The translations under genes were made by a program, and so were the position numbers. Shown piece by piece: positions 57,226 to 64,000 of a stretch of DNA of 64,000 nt; within the stretch, counting starts at the first letter, position 1; each line of letters starts with the position of its first letter. The DNA lies in the IMG/VR virus record IMGVR_UViG_3300010373_000042, positions 1 to 64,000 of that record. One strand, written 5' to 3'. Below the pieces are notes generated by a model that searched no databases, was not told the DNA's origin, and saw only the letters and a program-made list of their open reading frames with translations. Source of the stretch: a virus.

Positions 57226-57915
57226 GTGTCAAACACCCTCGCATCTCCCACCATGGGCTTCCAGTCCTTCGGCCGTGCCGAAGGTGGATCGCCGACCGCC
57301 GGCCTGACCGGCGTATGGATCGCATCAACCGATGCCGGCCTGCTGTTCCGTGGCGACCCCTGCGTCACGTCGAGCAACGGCGGCACCAACAACTCCGGCG
57401 CCTACATCACGTCGCTGAACACCAACTCGTTCACCGGCGGCGGCGTTCTGGTCCGCGGCATCTTCCAGGGCTGCTACCAGTACCAGCCCAGCGTCCAGCG
57501 CGTGGTCTGGAGCAATTTCTACAACGGATCGGTCACCGGTTCGACGCAGGACATCAAGGCCTACGTCATCGACGATCCCGACCAGCAGTTCATCGTGCAG
57601 GCCTCGACCAAGGCGACGATCACCTCGTCCTATGTCGGCCTGAACATCTCGGTCACCGCCAACACCACGACCGGCAATACCTTGACCGGATACTCGAACG
57701 TGACGGTGGAATCGACGTCGACCACCAACGCCTCGTCCTATCCCTTCCGCATCGTCGACTTCTACTCGGCTGATGCACCTCCGGGCGGCCTGCAGGGCCC
57801 CGCGATCGGCACCAACGCTTTCGTCAACGGCACGGACAACACCAGCGTGGCGAACATCCTCATCGTCCGTCTCAACAACTGCGACCGTCTGAATTTGACG
57901 GCGCGTAGCTCGTAA
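57226..57915 (+). CDS. capsid accessory / decoration-like protein, 229 aa
   Basis: The GTG start has AGGAG eight bases upstream. Beta-rich serine/threonine protein: GLTGVWIASTDAGLLFRG, YQYQPSVQRVVWSNFYNGS, FRIVDFYSADAPPGG and VANILIVRLNNCDRL. It directly precedes the major capsid gene, so a head role is likely; family not named. Confidence 0.65.
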   Translation: MSNTLASPTMGFQSFGRAEGGSPTAGLTGVWIASTDAGLLFRGDPCVTSSNGGTNNSGAYITSLNTNSFTGGGVLVRGIFQGCYQYQPSVQRVVWSNFYNGSVTGSTQDIKAYVIDDPDQQFIVQASTKATITSSYVGLNISVTANTTTGNTLTGYSNVTVESTSTTNASSYPFRIVDFYSADAPPGGLQGPAIGTNAFVNGTDNTSVANILIVRLNNCDRLNLTARSS

Positions 57916-57928
57916 GGGGGACACGTAG

Positions 57929-58843
57929 ATGCCCGTTTCACTCGCACAAGAAAAAGACCTCCTTCTCCCCGGACTCTGGGGTATCGACGGCCGCTATCCG
58001 ATGATCGAGCGGCAGTGGCCGCAGATCTTCAAGCAGGTCGATTCCCAGATGGCGCTGGAGCGCCGCGCCTCCATGCGGTTCTTGGGCTATGCCCAGCTCA
58101 AGAACGAAGGCGGCGTATCGGCAACCGACAACAACGCCGGCCAGCGCTACATCTACAACGCCCAGCACTTCGAAATCGCGCTGATGTACGCGATCACGCG
58201 GCCGGCGATCGACGACAATCTGTACAAGGCGGAGTTCGGCCCGAACAACGACGGCCTGATGGAAGCGTTCAAGGAGACCGAGGAGGTCTACGCCGCCAAC
58301 ATCATCAACAACGCCACCGTGTTCAACACCTCGGTGCAGGGCGATGGCGTGTCGCTGATCAACACCGCGCATCCGATCGACGGCAATACCATCGCCAACC
58401 AGCCGTCGCCGGACGTCTCGCTGAACGAAACCTCGCTGCTCAATGCCGCGATCACCATCCGCTCGACCTGGAAGAACAACGCTGGCCTGAAGATCCATGC
58501 CCGCGGCCAGAAGCTGATCGTGCCCGCCAACCTCGAGCCGATCGCCGCCCGGCTGTTCCGCAGCGAATTGCGGGTCGGCACCGGCAACAACGACATCAAT
58601 GCGGTCCGGGAAATGGAGCAGTCCTTCAAGGACGGCTACATGGTCTACGACTACCTGACGTCGTCATTCGCGTGGTTCGTTCTGACCAATCATCCCGGCC
58701 TGGTGTTCTTCAACCGCAAGCCGTTCGAGACCGATATGAGCGTCGAGTTCTCGACCGACAACCTCTTGGTGAAGGGCTACCAGCGCTATGTGCCCAGCTA
58801 CTACGACTGGCGCCATATCTGGGGCACGTTCCCGACCTCGTGA
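57929..58843 (+). CDS. major capsid protein
   Basis: The 304-aa protein shows a HK97-like capsid pattern: DSQMALERRASMRFLGYAQLKNEGG, YAITRPAIDDNLYKAEF, LNAAITIRSTWKNNAGLKIHARGQKLIVPANLEPIAARLFRSELRVG, and MSVEFSTDNLLVKGYQRYVPSYYDWRHIWG near the end. The size and position after the scaffold gene support it. Type within the HK97 fold not assigned. Confidence 0.85.
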   Translation: MPVSLAQEKDLLLPGLWGIDGRYPMIERQWPQIFKQVDSQMALERRASMRFLGYAQLKNEGGVSATDNNAGQRYIYNAQHFEIALMYAITRPAIDDNLYKAEFGPNNDGLMEAFKETEEVYAANIINNATVFNTSVQGDGVSLINTAHPIDGNTIANQPSPDVSLNETSLLNAAITIRSTWKNNAGLKIHARGQKLIVPANLEPIAARLFRSELRVGTGNNDINAVREMEQSFKDGYMVYDYLTSSFAWFVLTNHPGLVFFNRKPFETDMSVEFSTDNLLVKGYQRYVPSYYDWRHIWGTFPTS

Positions 58844-58861
58844 TGGCGGAGAAATAGACAC

Positions 58862-59842
58862 ATGACCATCACCGCACTTTCCGGTCCGGTTGTCCAGTTT
58901 GGCATCACCACCACCTCAAGCGGTGGTGGCCTGACCGGGCTCGACACGGAGCACAACAGCCAGCGGGCACCGATGGTGGCCGACCTCGGCGATTCCATGA
59001 TGGATCCCCGAGTATCGTACAATTATGACCCCGGCTCCGGCGTTACCGCCAAGACCTTTGCGTTCTACAACAACGTCGGCGTGGTCGATTATGTCCCGAC
59101 CACGCTGAATGCGAGCGCCTTCGTCTCGGCGACGGTCGTGGCCACCGGCGTGACCGGCGCCTTTCCGCTGAATGCGGCATCGTCCGCTGGCGGCACCTAT
59201 TCCACCACCATTATCGCCCCGGAAACCTATACGGCCACCGGAACGCTGCTCGCGATCGATTCCACGGCCGCCTACCTGCCGATGGGCAGTGACGGAACGG
59301 TCGCCTTGTGGAATCCGGGCGCCGGCACCGGCCGCAACATCACGATCAAACTGTCCACTACCGGTGACGCCGGGACCTATTCGGTAGCCGGCCGCGATAT
59401 GTACGGCTTCAAGATGACCGAGACCATCACGGCCGGCGGCGCGACCACCCTGGCGGGTAAGAAGGCCTTCAAATACATCTCGTCGATCACCAATTGCACT
59501 ACGCCGGTTTCGACCGGCATCAGCATCGGGTTTGGCGACGTCTACGGCCTGCCGTTTTACTCGCCCTATGCGGGCCTGAATACGCTGATTGCCCTGTCTT
59601 CGGCGGCCAGCGTTTCCGCGACCATCGTGCCCTCGACCGCGAACTTCAATGCGGCATTGGCTTCTACCGCCACCGCGACCTCGACCACCGCCGATGTCCG
59701 CGGCACGTTCGCATCCACCACCGCGAGCAACGGAACCACCCGTCTGCAGATCGTCGTGACGCCCGCAGCTTCCGCAATCGCCGCGATTACCTCGACCAAT
59801 GTGGCTCCCTTGTTCGGCGCCACGCAATTTTCCTCGGTCTAA
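58862..59842 (+). CDS. capsid-associated beta-rich protein, 326 aa
   Basis: SGPVVQFGITTTSSGGGLTGL, KTFAFYNNVGVVDYVPTTL, VAGRDMYGFKMTETITAGGATTLAGKKAFKYISSIT and IGFGDVYGLPFYSPYAGLN form a low-charge beta protein, similar in type to decoration proteins. It follows the capsid gene. Function not assigned. Confidence 0.65.
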   Translation: MTITALSGPVVQFGITTTSSGGGLTGLDTEHNSQRAPMVADLGDSMMDPRVSYNYDPGSGVTAKTFAFYNNVGVVDYVPTTLNASAFVSATVVATGVTGAFPLNAASSAGGTYSTTIIAPETYTATGTLLAIDSTAAYLPMGSDGTVALWNPGAGTGRNITIKLSTTGDAGTYSVAGRDMYGFKMTETITAGGATTLAGKKAFKYISSITNCTTPVSTGISIGFGDVYGLPFYSPYAGLNTLIALSSAASVSATIVPSTANFNAALASTATATSTTADVRGTFASTTASNGTTRLQIVVTPAASAIAAITSTNVAPLFGATQFSSV

Positions 59843-59854
59843 AGGAGCCGAACC

Positions 59855-60091
59855 ATGAGCCATCACAAGCACCACATGAAGCACAAGAAGGCCCGCGGCG
59901 GCTCGATGTCCGGGCGCGATGACTATGCGGGCAGCGGCGAGCCGGACGTCATCAAGGATGCCGAGAAGAAGAAGCACGGCGGCGGCGTCCACGTCGGCAA
60001 GGTGCACGGCCACAAGGGCAAGCATCGGGTCAAGAAAGCTCGCGGGGGTAGCTGCGATGCAAACCCTTTCTCGAGCGCTCACCGGGGCTAG
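59855..60091 (+). CDS. small basic head protein, 78 aa; probable -1 frame fusion with the next ORF
   Basis: SHHKHHMKHKKARGGSMSG, VIKDAEKKKHGGGVHVGKVHGHKGKHRVKKARGGS. The frame ends at 60091, but a CCCTTTC slippery heptamer at 60064-60070 lies in phase for a -1 shift. Shifting there joins 72 codons to the downstream frame, giving a 144-aa fusion. Without the shift the product is 78 aa. Confidence 0.7.
   Translation: MSHHKHHMKHKKARGGSMSGRDDYAGSGEPDVIKDAEKKKHGGGVHVGKVHGHKGKHRVKKARGGSCDANPFSSAHRG
60064..60070 (+). other. candidate -1 frameshift site
   Basis: CCCTTTC fits X-XXY-YYZ with the zero-frame codons CCT and TTC. After a -1 shift the frame is open to 60288. A GAGCGCTC palindrome at 60073 and a weak stem (CGCCT/AGGCG) about 25-40 bases downstream might stimulate it. 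Confidence 0.4.
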
Positions 60092-60288
60092 AACGCGCCT
60101 CTGGTGGTAAGGCGGGCCACTGGATTTCCGGAGCGATCAAGCATCCCGGTGCGCTGCATCGGGCTTTGCACGTTCCTGAGGGCGAGAAGATCCCCGCGGC
60201 CAAAATGGCCAAGGCGTCGCATTCCGATAATCCGCGCGTCCGACGCATGGCCGGTCTCGCGAAGACGCTGAAGGGGATGCATCGCTAA
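60070..60288 (+). CDS. downstream ORF without start codon, reached by -1 frameshift
   Basis: In the -1 frame 60070-60288 encodes GGKAGHWISGAIKHPGALHRALHVPEGEKIPAAKMAKASHSDNPRVRRMAGLAKTL, a pattern I know from small phage proteins in this genomic position. No ATG, GTG or TTG lies upstream in frame. Either the gene is decoded by frameshift from 59855 or it was broken by a recent mutation or sequence error. The stop overlaps the next start (TAATG). Confidence 0.5.
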   Translation, partial: LERSPGLERASGGKAGHWISGAIKHPGALHRALHVPEGEKIPAAKMAKASHSDNPRVRRMAGLAKTLKGMHR

Positions 60289-60644
60289 TGCCCAACCCGC
60301 AATACGTCACACTGACATCGACCGGCACCTCGGCAACGATTGCCCTCGACTACCGTCAGAAGGGACCGTTCAACGCGTCCGTTGCGGTCACGGGATCGAC
60401 GTCCGGAACCTTCACGTACACTGTCCAGTACACGCTTGATGACAAGCAGTTCCTGGCCAATCTTGGTCCGCAGCTCGGATCATCCCTGAGCAGCCGGACG
60501 CCAGTGTTCTTCTCCGACGCCAACCTTGCTGCTGTGAGCTCCAACGGCACCTCCAATTACATGTTTCCGGTAGCTGGAGTGAATTTGCTGTTGTCGGCGG
60601 TCTCCTCTGCCGCAGTGACGATGTGTGTCATCCAGGGAGGCTAA
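60288..60644 (+). CDS. beta-rich virion protein, 118 aa
   Basis: YVTLTSTGTSATIALDYRQKGPFNASVAVTGSTSGTFTYTVQYTLDD is a single Ig-like or head-tail-type beta domain, ending SAAVTMCVIQGG. Start coupled to the preceding stop. Function not assigned. Confidence 0.65.
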   Translation: MPNPQYVTLTSTGTSATIALDYRQKGPFNASVAVTGSTSGTFTYTVQYTLDDKQFLANLGPQLGSSLSSRTPVFFSDANLAAVSSNGTSNYMFPVAGVNLLLSAVSSAAVTMCVIQGG

Positions 60645-60647
60645 TCT

Positions 60648-61112
60648 GTGGCCCCCGTTCAACTCGTAGGCATCGGCGTCACGATCCCATCTGTTGGCGT
60701 TTCACTCACTCCCACGACGTCCCAGTTGCCGTGGGGAGGGGAGAGTCTGCGTGGTATCGGCGTTTCGCTTGGTTCAGCGGCACTGACGCTCTCAAATGCA
60801 ACGGTGAACTCCGGATCTAGCATCGGGACAGTTATAGGGGACTTCTCCGTCGTAAATGGTTCTACGAGACCATACACGTTCTCGCTTACTGCAGGAACCA
60901 GTCTATTCACGATCAGCGGATCGACGTTGGAAGTGAATGCTGCCCTGAGCGTCGGATCAGTCGCGATCACGGCGCAGGCGAGTGATACCGGCACGTCGAT
61001 CATTTCAGGTCCTTTCCTGATCACCATCACGTCCTCTTCGTCATCAGGCACCAACGGGCCGATGGACTTCAGCGTTCCCGGAAATATTGGAATCACCGCA
61101 GCTCTCCCATGA
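60648..61112 (+). CDS. cadherin/Ig-like repeat protein, 154 aa
   Basis: GTG start. ALTLSNATVNSGSSIGTVIGDFSVVNGSTRPYTFSLTAGTSLFTISGSTLEVNAALSVG is a cadherin-like beta domain as found in adhesive virion proteins. C-terminus GPMDFSVPGNIGITAALP. Likely exposed on the particle or on the host surface. Confidence 0.62.
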   Translation: MAPVQLVGIGVTIPSVGVSLTPTTSQLPWGGESLRGIGVSLGSAALTLSNATVNSGSSIGTVIGDFSVVNGSTRPYTFSLTAGTSLFTISGSTLEVNAALSVGSVAITAQASDTGTSIISGPFLITITSSSSSGTNGPMDFSVPGNIGITAALP

Positions 61113-61120
61113 GGACAATC

Positions 61121-61807
61121 ATGCGCAAATATCTGCTAATCGCCCTTTCGCTGCTGCTGACCACTCCCGCGATGGCGGACTGGACGGGCAAGGATGCCTC
61201 CGGGGCGACGATCACATTCAAGAACGCAAATACATGCTCGAGCGTCGTCTGCGTGCCGGTCGCGGAACCAGTAGACAGCACAGGTGCGGCGTTCGGTGTC
61301 AGCGGCAACCCCTTCTTCATCAGTGTTGCATCATTACCGCTACCCAGCGGCGCGGCGACCGCAGCCAATCAGTCTACGGAAATTACGTCTCTGGCGACGA
61401 TCGCCACCAATACCGGCGCGGCAATACCGGCTGGTACAGCCACCATCGGCAATACCGGGACAGACCCGTCCTCTGGCAAGGCAACGCCCACCTTCGCCTT
61501 CCTGGCGCTCCCGCAGACCACCACGACCCAGATGATCGCGTTGAGCGGAACCAAGGTCACCTACGTCACATCGCTGCATTTCATGGCGAGCGGCGCGGTG
61601 AACGTGACGCTGAAATACGGCACCGGCACCAATTGTGGGACGGGCACGACCACGCTTGACGGTCCTTTCCCGCTTGCAGCACAGGCCGGCATGGCGATCG
61701 GCTCTGGAACCGGGGCCATCTTGATTGTCCCGGCCGGACAAGAACTCTGTGTCACCACGGACGCGAATATGTCCGGCACCGTTGGCGCAACCTATCAGCA
61801 GTTCTGA
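61121..61807 (+). CDS. secreted beta-rich protein with Sec signal, 228 aa
   Basis: The ATG at 61121 follows GAGGA and starts MRKYLLIALSLLLTTPAMADW, a clear Sec signal peptide. The mature part is beta-rich (GKDASGATITFKNANTC, MIALSGTKVTYVTSLHFMASGAVNVTLKYG). Signal peptides are rare on virion proteins, so this may act on the host envelope in infected cells or lysogens. Confidence 0.65.
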   Translation: MRKYLLIALSLLLTTPAMADWTGKDASGATITFKNANTCSSVVCVPVAEPVDSTGAAFGVSGNPFFISVASLPLPSGAATAANQSTEITSLATIATNTGAAIPAGTATIGNTGTDPSSGKATPTFAFLALPQTTTTQMIALSGTKVTYVTSLHFMASGAVNVTLKYGTGTNCGTGTTTLDGPFPLAAQAGMAIGSGTGAILIVPAGQELCVTTDANMSGTVGATYQQF

Positions 61808-61817
61808 GGGCTGTCCG

Positions 61818-62567
61818 ATGCTTAGGATTTTCCTAGCGCTGTGGCTGGCGATCACACCCGTGTTCGCATGGGCTGGATCCATGACGATGATGGGGGTTGG
61901 TGCGCCGCCTACCTCGGGCCCCGCGTTCTCGCTAACCTTTCAAAGCTCCAATGGTCTGAATAGCACTGCGTCCAGCGTTACGTACAACGCCGGCTCTCCG
62001 ATGACGTATGGGGCCGGAAACACAAGAGTTGTGATCGGAGTAAGTTGGGCAAACGATAACGTCCACAACATCACGATTTCCAGCATTACAGTTGGCTCAA
62101 CGTCGTTCACGCAAGTCCCCGGTGCGTATGTCAGTGCTTCGGTAAATACCGGCGGTTCTGACATCTGGATATCGAACTCTCCGATCGCCGGTTCGTCTGG
62201 AGTCGTCACTGTCAATTTCTCGAATGCCCTCGGAAATGCGACCTCGGTTGCACTATACAATTTACAGACCGCGACTCCGGCTGCTTTCGCAGGCAGCAAT
62301 TTCACAGTGTTTAATGCTACTTCCGGAAGCGGTTCGATCTCAGTTCCGCCCGGAGGGGCTGGCATAGCTATTACTTCGGATCAGGGTTTCTCGGGCTTGG
62401 GTGGATCATTCACGGCCGGCATCACGCAAGATTTTAATATAGCTTACGGAGCCTTCAGCACCCCGTTCTTTGGAGGACATACTACATCAACCGGCAGCGT
62501 TACCGTTACGGCGACTTTCTCGGGGGCAGCGGGCGCTCCCGTTTCAATGGCGTCGTGGGGGCCATGA
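61818..62567 (+). CDS. secreted beta-rich protein with Sec signal, 249 aa
   Basis: MLRIFLALWLAITPVFAWAGS is a signal peptide. The mature protein (LTFQSSNGLNSTASSV, TRVVIGVSWANDNVHNITISSITVGS, IAGSSGVVTVNFSNALGNAT) looks like a single beta-sandwich. It is the second of three consecutive signal-bearing genes. Coupled to the last gene. Confidence 0.65.
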   Translation: MLRIFLALWLAITPVFAWAGSMTMMGVGAPPTSGPAFSLTFQSSNGLNSTASSVTYNAGSPMTYGAGNTRVVIGVSWANDNVHNITISSITVGSTSFTQVPGAYVSASVNTGGSDIWISNSPIAGSSGVVTVNFSNALGNATSVALYNLQTATPAAFAGSNFTVFNATSGSGSISVPPGGAGIAITSDQGFSGLGGSFTAGITQDFNIAYGAFSTPFFGGHTTSTGSVTVTATFSGAAGAPVSMASWGP

Positions 62568-64000
62568 CGTTGCGGGGATTTTGTTGCGCATTGCTGGCTA
62601 TTTTAGCATTAATTGCTCCCGCTGCTGCTTTCTGGCACGGCAACGCTGGGGCGACCGGCGGTTCCCAGGTCAACATCGCAGACCTTCTTCAGGCTTCTGA
62701 CCTGATCGACGTGTTCAACGTCGCGACGGTAACGCCCACGGTTTCGTCCGATGCCGGACTGATGGATGCAGACGGTTATTTCAACGGCACGCTCGCCGGC
62801 AACGTCGGCATCTCGTTTCCAAATAATGGGTTCTGGACCAACACTCAATATGAGTTGTTTTTCCCAGCGGGCTTTCAGGGGCCTGTGCATTTCAACGCCA
62901 ACGCGACGAGTTGCACCGCCAATGTCAATGTCACGGTCAGCGGGTGCACGGGATCAGGTCCGACCGATTTCTCGCCGACCACCAACGCGGGTGGCTCGGT
63001 CCAGTTCACGACAAATTCAACCCAATTGAGCGCGTTCTTTCTGGGTGGCAATACTTACGCCCATACTCTCGGCAGCAAGCTTTCTCTCTATCGCGTGAGC
63101 GACAAGACGGCATATCAAGCCGGCGCGATCTGGACGCCAGAGTTGATTGCGCGAAAGATTGATTTCCACGCCAAGACCAACCGCGAAATGCAGATCATGC
63201 AGTTCGGGGCGAGCGGCTTCAACGGCGAGACGAACTGGAAATATCGCACGTCGCCGACGAGTTTTGCGTGGGAAAGCAACCGCTACCCGCCTGGCCTGTG
63301 GTCTGGCGGCGCTGGCACCAGCGGCGCGATCACCGGGACCAATCAGTACACCGCAGCCGCAGCAGCCGACACGCCGCTTTCCGGCTGGGTAAACGGTGAG
63401 CAGATCATCGGGGCGGTGGCGAATGCCAGCGCGGGGACAATCGCCGTTAGCGGGGCAGCTAATAATGGATCGGGCCTGTGCCGCATCACAGCGAACACAA
63501 CAAACATTACGACCGGCCAGTCGGTCAACGTCATTAACCTGTTTAATTCCGATGGGACCGTGAAGACGGGGTGTAACGGCGTCTTCAATGCGACAGTCAT
63601 CAATTCGACTACGCTCGATCTTCAGGCATCAACATTCAATGGGACCGGATATCTTGCCAATTCCGGTTTCGTGGGCATCCAGACGCTGACGATCACGGGT
63701 AAGTCCGGCGGTGCCAAGTTCATCGTCGATATCACAGGGCTTCCGCGTAACGCGCTCAATCAAAGCGTCGTCGTGTCGACCGGCCTAGGAACTTTCACCT
63801 ATGACGACGTGCTTGATGTCGTAAAGTACAATCAGAACGGGATCGGTTCGTCGGCGGCTCCGATCGAGGCGGTAATAAATCTATCAAACTCGACCAACGC
63901 GAACCTCTGGGCGAACGTGCCGCCATGGGCGACCGATGATTACGTCAACAATTGGGGTGGCGCGATCTGCTCCAGCCTGAGTTCGTCCTTATTTTTCTAT
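62564..64000 (+). CDS. large secreted protein, glycoside-hydrolase-like, cut by the window end
   Basis: It starts in an ATGA overlap with a signal peptide (LRGFCCALLAILALIAPAAAF). The frame is open for 479 codons to the window edge. A cluster WTPELIARKIDFHAKTNREMQIMQFGASG and later NANLWANVPPWATDDYVNNWGGAI recalls bacterial proteins with a TIM-barrel hydrolase segment (WVN-x-P ... DDY followed by an E-Y-S-N-E site), whose catalytic part would lie just beyond the edge. Enzymatic role is inference. Confidence 0.6.
   Translation, partial: MTLRGFCCALLAILALIAPAAAFWHGNAGATGGSQVNIADLLQASDLIDVFNVATVTPTVSSDAGLMDADGYFNGTLAGNVGISFPNNGFWTNTQYELFFPAGFQGPVHFNANATSCTANVNVTVSGCTGSGPTDFSPTTNAGGSVQFTTNSTQLSAFFLGGNTYAHTLGSKLSLYRVSDKTAYQAGAIWTPELIARKIDFHAKTNREMQIMQFGASGFNGETNWKYRTSPTSFAWESNRYPPGLWSGGAGTSGAITGTNQYTAAAAADTPLSGWVNGEQIIGAVANASAGTIAVSGAANNGSGLCRITANTTNITTGQSVNVINLFNSDGTVKTGCNGVFNATVINSTTLDLQASTFNGTGYLANSGFVGIQTLTITGKSGGAKFIVDITGLPRNALNQSVVVSTGLGTFTYDDVLDVVKYNQNGIGSSAAPIEAVINLSNSTNANLWANVPPWATDDYVNNWGGAICSSLSSSLFFY

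Noticed and set aside
58916-60082. 388-aa ORF on the minus strand
   Set aside because: Antisense to the capsid-associated gene; arginine/glycine-rich composition typical of shadow frames in GC-rich DNA.
1-64000. CRISPR arrays, tRNA or rRNA genes
   Set aside because: No regularly spaced repeats of suitable length and no tRNA-like cloverleaf or rRNA sequence noticed by eye; a covariance-model scan could still find a degenerate tRNA.

Overview
The window is phage DNA, most likely from a temperate podovirus-like phage or prophage of an alphaproteobacterium, probably Rhizobiales. The sequence shows a phage repressor region, a serine recombinase, RecT/YqaJ recombination genes, terminase, portal, capsid, tail-adaptor, ejection and lysis genes. 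The host group is inferred from a GcrA-type cell-cycle regulator, a GapR/DUF2312 protein and several small protein types I know from Rhizobiales prophages. Both window edges cut a gene, so the element is larger than 64 kb.

Layout. 1-6.7 kb (minus strand): early operon of tightly overlapping genes with three DNA methyltransferases (D12-type, beta-class and C5), RecT, a YqaJ exonuclease, zinc-ribbon proteins and membrane micro-proteins. 6.7-8.6 kb: immunity region with a two-HTH repressor, a divergent Cro-like gene, five copies of one 18-bp operator, and a second divergent promoter region. 8.6-12.2 kb (plus): GcrA-like protein, GapR-like protein, RusA-like resolvase, PD-(D/E)XK-like nuclease, and a replication gene carrying iteron-like repeats. 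12.2-13.4 kb (minus): TetR-type and HTH regulators. 13.5-16 kb: small terminase, serine recombinase, HNH endonuclease.

16-38.2 kb (plus): virion surface proteins, tail adaptors, a P22 gp10-like nozzle, collar-type fibre, ejection proteins, endolysin, holin and secreted small proteins. A GIY-YIG homing endonuclease here is split by a complete IS1595-family element (20484-22488) that carries a passenger gene.

38.2-49.7 kb (minus): cargo operon read against the late genes. It encodes a nearly complete sialic-acid-like (nonulosonic acid) nucleotide-sugar pathway: dehydratase, DegT aminotransferase, GNAT, NeuB-like synthase, and an SpsF cytidylyltransferase fused to a class III aminotransferase. 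With it come a PIG-L deacetylase, ATP-grasp ligase, Gfo/Idh/MocA oxidoreductase, methyltransferase, a polynucleotide-phosphatase-like HAD protein, an HNH endonuclease and a ribbon-helix-helix regulator. No UDP-sugar hydrolase or transferase was recognised in it.

49.7-60.6 kb (plus): large terminase, portal, GroES-like protein, scaffold with an internal start, major capsid and accessory proteins, and a probable -1 frameshift. 60.6-64 kb: secreted beta-rich proteins and a long ORF leaving the window that looks like a glycoside-hydrolase-type protein. Small and large terminase lie about 36 kb apart, and head genes follow lysis and cargo, which is unusual.

Most striking observations: a full-length second reading frame overprinted on the C5 methyltransferase; the phage-borne nonulosonic acid cassette; the five-operator immunity region with operators filling both promoter spacers; the exactly reconstructable IS insertion; and a CCCTTTC slippery site leading into an ORF with no start codon.
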